NCBI GenBank assembly: GCA_963576565.1
Contig: OY755044.1
Span: forward strand, 96,238,752 to 96,302,751
From: Aspidapion aeneum
Taxonomy: Eukaryota > Arthropoda > Insecta > Coleoptera > Brentidae
Direction: 5' to 3'
DNA length: 64,000 bases
A program made the translations under genes and the position numbers. Below, in pieces: positions 57,911 through 64,000 of this stretch (the stretch's first letter is position 1; each line of letters opens with the position of its first letter). The notes beneath the pieces were generated by a model that had not been told where the DNA came from, ran no database searches, and saw nothing but the letters and a program-made list of their open reading frames with translations.

Positions 57911-60900
57911 TTTAGATATCTCTTTAGGTCTTGGGAATGCTAAAAACAAACTTTTTTGTTTAATTTTTTTTCAAATTCATAGTTTTTTTAATTAAATAAA
58001 TTCATTGAATTCAAACAATTAGCCACGTGATTCAAAACGGGCGGTCTACCAATCAGCTGCGAGTGACGTCACAAAACAGTAGGTAAACGCCTCGAACGAA
58101 CTTATTTTTTGTGTTATTTTCTTATGGGTGGTAATGTTTGCTTTGGTTTTAAGTGCGAATTATCGTCCTAAATTAGATTTTATTTTGCGTTTTGCTTATA
58201 AAAAATATTTTCAATGGAAAACAGACTCTTCAAAGCCGATAGCTCCAACTTGCCAATGCTGAATTCCTTTATGGTAGCAGGCTTCTTTGCCAACAACACT
58301 GATTTTTCTACTGCAGAATTTAGAAACGTTAAAATGTTGATGTAAGTATTCGATGAGTTGTTTTATATACAACTGAAATTTTTTTTACGATAATCTTCGC
58401 CTACTTTTACTCATTTAGATTTTGAGGTTAGGTTATATGTTTTGCTTTTTTGTTTAATATGCCACTTACAATAGATTCAATTAAATACCCAATCATTATT
58501 GTTTTAAGCAGTAAGAAACAATCAAAAATTGCTTTTTTAAAACAAAATTTTCTAAATACATTTTGTTTCAAATAATTCTTATGACCCTTCATAACAAAAA
58601 ACAAAAGGCCTTGTCTTGCATATGCACTGCTCAGTCCTACATTTAGCCTACATGTGCACTGCCTAATTCTGCATTTAGAGGTACTCCCTAGTCATGCCTA
58701 ATAACTGCCTAGCACCGCCTAAAAATTTGTACATTTCTGCCTATTATAGTTCACCCCTTGTAATAAACATAACCTCAAAAATTTCATCGTCATTTACGAA
58801 ATAGTTATATATATTATAGACAACGTGAGAAAAATTAATAGAAACAATTTAGTTCTACTCACATCAAAGTGATCTTCACAAATGTAAAGTGAAGATGTAT
58901 TAGATAAGGCCCTTGCGTCTCTACGAGCAAGTTGTAGCCACTTCTTTCGATCTTTTACTGCTGTAGGCACATGAATAAATAGTTTTTCAGGTGTTTTTAT
59001 GCTAGTATTCGAACACTGAGGCATTACACACCACTTATAGGACATTTTTCTACATAAAAAACAGTAAAACACAGACCAAAAACAAATAAACACTTAAATG
59101 CCGTGTATCTGTCTGCGAGTTTACTGCGCTGTGACGTCATTTCAACGCCATGCTAGAAATGAGCGTTTTAGCACGGATCACCTAACAAAGGTGATCCGTG
59201 GTTTTAGCGGCAAATTCAAATCGGAAATTAAAAAACTTGATTTTAAATGTAGTCATGATAAAATATACTATTTTAATAATTTTGCGTAGCAAATTAGGAA
59301 TCTATGTATTGTATGCTTGTTCCTAAAATAATACAAGCAGAATGTTAAAGTATTTTTTTAGTTATTGATTTGTTGTTGTTGTAGTTTTTTATCAAGATTA
59401 TCTTTGGCAACGCTTTCTACAGGAATCGTGCGTATCGCGGTCTTTTATTAGTACATTCGTTACTCTATTTGTTTTGTGTCCTCTTATGGAAATTAAGCCC
59501 CCTAGATGTGAACTTGGTCACGCGCTATATTGGCATTTTTGGTAAGTACTTACTTTTAAGTTTGTGTTGTTTATCAAGTACTCCTTTAAATTTTGTGAAT
59601 CACAATCACATTTCCAGGGATTATTTTTCAGAATAATTTTATTAAGACTTTTAGTGCCATCAAAATCTCTGAGCACTTTGTCATCCAAGTTTTTCAATTG
59701 GTTGTTGCTTAAGTCAACAATCTAAAACAAATTATATAAAAATAATTAAGTTAAGCAAGTATATATGTATACAGGTTGTTTACAGTTAAGTCGGCACTAT
59801 ATAATAGTAATTACTTCGTTAATAGGGACTTATTGGAATAAAACCTGACTTTATTTTAAAGTCGACTTTATTCTGAAATATTTACAAAGAAAACTGATAG
59901 CTGACTTTTCAAAATTGATATAATAAAGTCGCTAATTTTCATTTAATAAATACAGACACTAATAAATCTGGTTCTTAAATACACAAAGGCCGCAGCTGCT
60001 TATTATATGTAAATCTGTCACAATACGGTCGATTCTAAAATAAGGTCAGGTTTTATTCCAATAAGTTTCTAATATTAGAGCTACAAGGTCGCTTAAACGG
60101 AAAACGTTGTGGTATTTTTTCCGCTGATTACGATGGTGAAAACAGAGAGAAAAATTAAATTACCCGATTTATGTTAAAAAATACTTTTTTTTAAATGGGA
60201 CACTAGGTATATAGTATCGCCAATAAAAGCAAAATTTCGTTACCTATAATACTTATTTTTTATTTTTCTTTAGAAGAAGTTTCGGGTATTGTGGTTCACA
60301 ACTCTACTTGCGCGAATGATCCGGGTTCGATTCCCGCCTTTGGGCGTTTTTATCCCCTTTTAAATTAACTTACTTTGGTGCAAGAAATTTTTTTTTAAAG
60401 AACAATGTCCCGGCAGTAACGTGTCACTAGATTTTTGTCAAGATTTTAAATTCAAATATTGTCTTCAAAGTGATGGAGCTAATAACTGAAAGTTACCATT
60501 TATAAAAATTTTAAGTTTCTAGATATTTTATCCACATAACAATAAATAAAAAATAAAGTAACTTGTCACAAAAAATCTGTCCCAGGCGATTTTTCCGCAA
60601 GGAAAATTCATTCCACGGGGGTAACTTAGCGGTTTAGTATAAACAGAAGTATAAATAGAAGACCGGGACGAACAATGTCGGAGAGTTTTTGAATTATTGA
60701 TAATAAATCGTTTTGTGTTTGAGAAATAAAAATTTATAGATTTGAGGCAAATGATGTTGTCCTTTTTGTAGCGTGTATTATGTATAAATGTATATATCTT
60801 ATTACTTGATTAAAGTAATAAAATCGAAATTTTTCCAAACAAAGAAATAAAAATGCTAAAATGTAAAGAAATTGGCCAATCTGTAATACATCTGTTCCGT

Positions 60901-63900
60901 TCGGTAACGCTATTCTTCGATGTTTTAGAAATTGTGTTACAGATCGGAACATTGAATTTTCTCTTTGGAATTTAGTTAGAAATTAGTTGTATTTATAATC
61001 TGCTTTAAAAGTTTTGACCATTATTTATTTTTGTAATTCTGTTTGGTGCAATAAATTGTGTGCTTTTTAATTTTGTCCCTTCTGTAACGTTCATGTTGCA
61101 TTTGTAACACCTAAAATACCTGATATTTTTTTTCAAATTTGAAAGTTGTTATTTAAAGCCAATTTTTAAAATTTTTAATTTTCCTTTAAATACAACTTAA
61201 ACAAAAGAATAAAAAAATTTTAAATATGTATTTTAATCATGTGATATGAAAAAATATCACACCAAAATCTCTCTCAAACAACTAGTTTTTAAGAAATATT
61301 TTACGAGTCATTATAGTAAACTTTACTGTGCTATGTGTTTTTTACTTAGTTTTTTACTAGCTCTCTTATTTCGGGCATATTTTCACACATTTGGTAGATT
61401 TTGGTTAAGTAATATGGCAAAAACTACAACGTTACAGAAGGGACAAAAAAATGACAATACCATAGTAGCCTTTGATATCAAATAATAGTTTAAAGTCTGA
61501 CACGTTCAATTTATAACAATTTGTGTCAAAAACTTTTTTAGCAAAAATGTTGGCTTTGTTCCAAAAAGAAAGGGTTGTATATAAAACATGTCGTGGATAT
61601 TTTACACTTGTTATTTACCTGCACATTTTTGGGAATACCATCAAACTTTTCAATAAAGTTGTTGGACAAATTGAGATTGGTAATTTTTTGATAGCCCAAA
61701 TCCATATCCTTTTTTAAGAACGACGTCAGCCTATTTCCATTTAATAGTAGGATGATCTCCTTGGAAAAAGATGTGTCGCCAAATTTGAAATTTTTTAATT
61801 CGGGTAATTTTGTGAGATTTTTCTTTGAACAGTCTACGATAAATGATGGTTCCAAGTTGCCTTCTTTATTTTCTTTAAAGTAAACATCACAGTCTTTTGG
61901 GGATTCTATTAAAAATTTTTAAAGTATTAAGAATTATCAATGTTCACAATATATAATCAAAGGAAATATATAAAGATTTAGACATTAATAATTTTCAAAT
62001 ACAAGATAAGCAATAAAAAGTAATATCCCCCTTGTAACTAACATTGCATTAACAGACTTTTGTTACTTTGTTACCTAACCAACTTAGTAACATATATAGC
62101 ATTGTTACATCACCGCTACGGTAAATCTCCCTTCATTCATATTTCGGTTTGGTTGGCCTATGCATCTAAGGCTATCTAGCCACAGTCTGCAACTTAATGC
62201 TTTGATTTCTGATTTGGACAATCACAACACACTCACATTCATACACATATAGACCCCCATGGTAGGCAATTTTCTTTTCTCATGGAGGATTTAATTTTGC
62301 CTGATGCTCTTTGTCGAACACAGGGGTCTTTATCGTGCTAGCGCCATCTACGCTCTTAATACGGGACCACCGGCTTAACGTGACTTCCGAACCACGGTCT
62401 TGAATTCATCATTAACTTTGCCTACTTCGTTGATGCCATAGCTTAATTAATTAACGCAGACCGAACGCAGCCCAAGACAGGCTTTACCCCTACTTCCGGT
62501 AAATCTGTATTCACAAACGGAGAGTAGGTTCGAGTTTGTAGTGGCAGGCATGGGATTTGAACCACACACCTTCTGATTGGCAATCGGACACCTCGCCCAC
62601 TGAACCAATCAGGGCCACAATCTCCCTTCTCTGTTACGTAACATTGTGACAATCCAGCTTCACAATGGTAAATGTAACTACGATGTAACTTTCTTGTGTT
62701 ATATATATCTTTGTTACATTAATGCATTGTTTTAACAGTTATGTTACATACAACATATTACATACATGTAATTTTAAGATAAGAGGTCATTTTATAAGAA
62801 GATCTGGTAGGTATTAACTACCCAGATAACACAAGGTCATCTTAAAAAATGTCCATTCCAAAAACTTATGGTGCCCACTAGGTACCTAATAAGATTGTCA
62901 AAGTAAAAAAAGCAGGTCTCCAATAAATAAAAATATGCCTGTACACAAAAAAAATTTACCTACAGTATACATACATATTAGTTTTTAGCCAACGATGGAT
63001 AACATTAATTCAATGTACAAAACCGTTTTATCTTAGCTTTTGATTTAAATACCATTTCATATTGTAATGTTCGTATACGTTGATTCAATGTTATCCGGTC
63101 ATCGGCTAAAAATTAATGTTAAATTGATATTACGCACCTTTTTGTCAGTCCTGCTTTTTGTTTAGTTTCCTAGTCCTTAAATAAAAAGTCCATACGACGG
63201 TTTTTAAGTATGACAAATGTGTCCAAGACTTTTTCATCAAAAAACCAAAACAAGAAGCCAAAAACAGCATAAAATTTACTTAAAAACTGCGTAAATAAAT
63301 TTTAATTACGCCCAATACACGCATACTAACGATAATATAAACAGTAATCAGCTGAGAACTATAAAAAACGATGCAAGTGTGTATTGATTTAGCGCACCAC
63401 CCTGCCCTTTTCTCAGCCGATATCCCGAGCATTTCCGATCCAATTGCGTGGCAAAAATTGGATTAAAGAGGAACGCCGAATCCACGCGCACCTCCAGATT
63501 CAAGCCCGCCCTCTCATATCTCTAGATTCAAGCGAGACCAGGCGAGGCGATCGAAGGCCACCGTATGCGGCAGCAAGCGTCAAGTCGAAAAGATATTAAT
63601 TACTTCCGTTAATGGCCGATAGATACCACTAGCGGGATCGGGATCATTAAAAATTAAATAAAAAACAACAGTAATTATTTAATAACTGTTTGTATTTATT
63701 TTTTTTTCTTATTTTTGCTGGGGGTGCGCCCGCACCAGCGCTCTTATGGACGAGCCGCCCCTGATTATAAGACGTAAGAGGCATCTTAAGGATGCCTGAA
63801 AATTATATTTATTGAAAGAAATTTAAAAGGAAATTAAATCAATTACTTCTTAAGCCTGACGTTCACTATAGTATCAAAAAGATGTTGACTAGACTATGCC

Positions 63901-64000
63901 TTCTAGTCCCAACAACAGAAAGCTTGTTTTGAGGTACGTATGTTACACAGAAGTAAGTCATTGTTTGTTACATGTTGCTCCCAATAACATGTTTTAATAA
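56526..64000 (-). CDS. Toll: Toll B: Toll-like receptor, 3' exons only (gene continues past the window)
   Basis: Three exons (61905-61619, 59721-59554, 57314-56526) correspond one-to-one to Toll A exons 4-6 with equal lengths for the first two and the same splice phases. All are open. Encoded: VDCSKKNLTKLPEL LRRNT/LRR block, IVDLSNN ... NPWKCDC LRRCT, then helix and TIR with YDVFISYSYKDE, RDWLPGEF and DPWFWNKL, ending MRPVPES. Toll B has three extra residues in the tail (EEVQTINTEH versus ETINAEH). No counterpart of Toll A exons 1-3 appears before 64000. Sequence closeness of exons and introns indicates a recent tandem duplication. Confidence 0.9.
58214..58341 (+). CDS. First exon of a SWIM/YqaJ-associated-like gene (partial)
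   Basis: 128 bases, MENRLFKADSSNLPMLNSF then MVAGFFANNTDFSTAEFRN, donor TTGAT|GTAAGT. Same length as the minus exon at 29147-29274. No second exon is present, so only the N-terminus survives. The link to SWIM/YqaJ proteins is from memory of similar insect N-termini and remains an inference. Confidence 0.45.
58863..59045 (-). CDS. THAP-domain exon, open (partial gene)
   Basis: 61 codons from MSYKWCVMPQCSN to SLYICEDHFDV with donor GAT|GTGAGT. C-x4-C, then W in KKWLQLARRD, then C-x2-H: all zinc ligands and the invariant tryptophan of a THAP finger are present. Only this exon remains. THAP fingers bind transposon ends in several DNA transposon groups. Confidence 0.85.
59172..59200. mobile_element. 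29-bp palindromic micro-insertion
   Basis: CACGGATCACCT-AACAA-AGGTGATCCGTG, flanked by GTTTTAG (59165-59171 and 59201-59207). If the adjacent C is counted the duplication is 8 bp. Copy 1 of the host element (28340 region) has the empty site, which demonstrates insertion. Confidence 0.85.
59554..59721 (-). CDS. Toll: Toll B exon: last LRR and LRRCT
   Basis: 168 bases, phase 0 on both sides, acceptor TGTTTTAG|ATTGTT, donor TTAAAA|GTAAGT. Near-identical to Toll A 10031-10198, with NPWKCDCDSQNLKEYL-type cap. Confidence 0.92.
59822..60072. mobile_element. 251-bp TA-target MITE
   Basis: TAGGGACTTATTGGAATAAA and the complement of TTTATTCCAATAAGTTTCTA, flanked by TA (59820-59821, 60073-60074). Present in Toll B intron 4 but not at the corresponding Toll A position (10280). 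Complete copy of the family also seen at 29717 and 35226. Confidence 0.85.
60282..60350 (+). repeat. tRNA-like remnant
   Basis: TGGTTCACAACTC and GGGTTCGATTCCCGCC resemble pol III A and B boxes in the right order and spacing. The acceptor stem does not close, so it is a decayed tRNA-derived sequence, not a working gene. Confidence 0.4.
61619..61905 (-). CDS. Toll: Toll B exon: LRRNT and short LRR block
   Basis: 287 bases, acceptor TTAATAG|AATCCC, donor GTGCAG|GTAAAT. Same frame and length as Toll A exon 4; the first split codon differs (AA instead of GA). Confidence 0.92.
62135..62618 (-). mobile_element. tRNA-derived SINE with 11-bp duplication
   Basis: AATCTCCCTTC flanks both sides (62124-62134 and 62619-62629). 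The high-coordinate end, read on the minus strand, is tRNA-like: TGGTTCAGTGGGCGAGGTGT, a GCC anticodon region (GATTGCCAATC), and GTGGTTCAAATCCCATGCC as T-arm/B box. The remaining 400 bases are a SINE body. Sits in the intron upstream of Toll B exon 4 and is absent from Toll A. Confidence 0.85.
62630..64000. other. Toll B intron, unassigned
   Basis: No exon found. A GC-richer block at 63395-63640 (CCTCCAGATTCAAGCCCGCC, AGATTCAAGCGAGACC) contrasts with the AT-rich surroundings and is unidentified. Near 63720-63765 GTGCGCCCGCACC and GAGCCGCCCCTG recall decayed hAT MITE ends. Confidence 0.35.

Larger units (their letters stand above)
57842..59316. mobile_element. THAP-carrying DNA element, copy 2 (in Toll B last intron)
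   Basis: Inserted between ATCTTAAAAT and GCTTGTTCC relative to Toll A (9745-9760 region). The left end is AGGGTGTTTGACAGTAG; the right end is less well kept. It holds an open THAP exon (minus) near the right end and an open MENRLF exon (plus) near the left end, pointing toward each other. A (TA)n tract lies at 57872-57906. Opposite orientation to copy 1 at 28241-29612. Confidence 0.75.

Noticed and set aside
62536..62617. Functional glycine tRNA gene
   Set aside because: It is the head of a SINE with its own target duplication and its acceptor stem does not close properly.

Overview
The window is eukaryotic and almost certainly from an insect. It has AT-rich intergenic DNA, spliced genes with GT-AG introns, Toll-family receptor genes, and dense insect-type transposable elements (Tc1/mariner, hAT, PIF/Harbinger, CACTA-like, LINEs, a tRNA-derived SINE). 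A beetle is plausible, but nothing here proves the order.

Two host genes are visible, both Toll-like receptors on the minus strand and evidently tandem duplicates. Toll A is complete. Six exons between 27673 and 8514 join in frame with consensus splice sites into a 951-residue receptor: signal peptide, leucine-rich repeats, first cysteine-rich cap, LRRNT, LRRs, LRRCT, one transmembrane helix and a TIR domain. Toll B is cut by the right edge. Its last three exons (61905 to 56526) match Toll A exons 4-6 in boundaries and phase, and its missing 5' exons must lie beyond 64000. Downstream of Toll A (8513 to 6541) are three tandem, decayed copies of the 3' two-thirds of the TIR exon. Still further left, repeats at 170-540 and 5925-6285 resemble Toll 3' flanking DNA.

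The 28.8 kb between the 5' end of Toll A and the 3' end of Toll B is nearly all mobile DNA, with a deep nest. A hAT-type MITE (32851-55422) was entered by a mariner-like foldback (32863-55250). That foldback contains a palindromic element (33386-33739) and a 19.4-kb two-gene transposon (33745-53154). The transposon in turn holds a LINE, several foldbacks and smaller MITEs. It carries a plus-strand DUF4806-like gene and a convergent, uninterrupted five-exon minus-strand gene for a 685-residue Tnp2/DUF4218-like transposase. A 1.2-kb internal-deletion derivative of it lies just outside at 31203-32402.

The Toll introns are also full of elements: foldbacks with TA duplications, a Harbinger relic with TAA duplication, LINE fragments, and very short (29-49 bp) perfect or near-perfect palindromes flanked by 7-8 bp duplications. 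Two related copies of an element with convergent THAP-domain and SWIM/YqaJ-associated-like first exons lie upstream of Toll A and in the last intron of Toll B.

All family names rest on motifs read by eye. No database search was possible.
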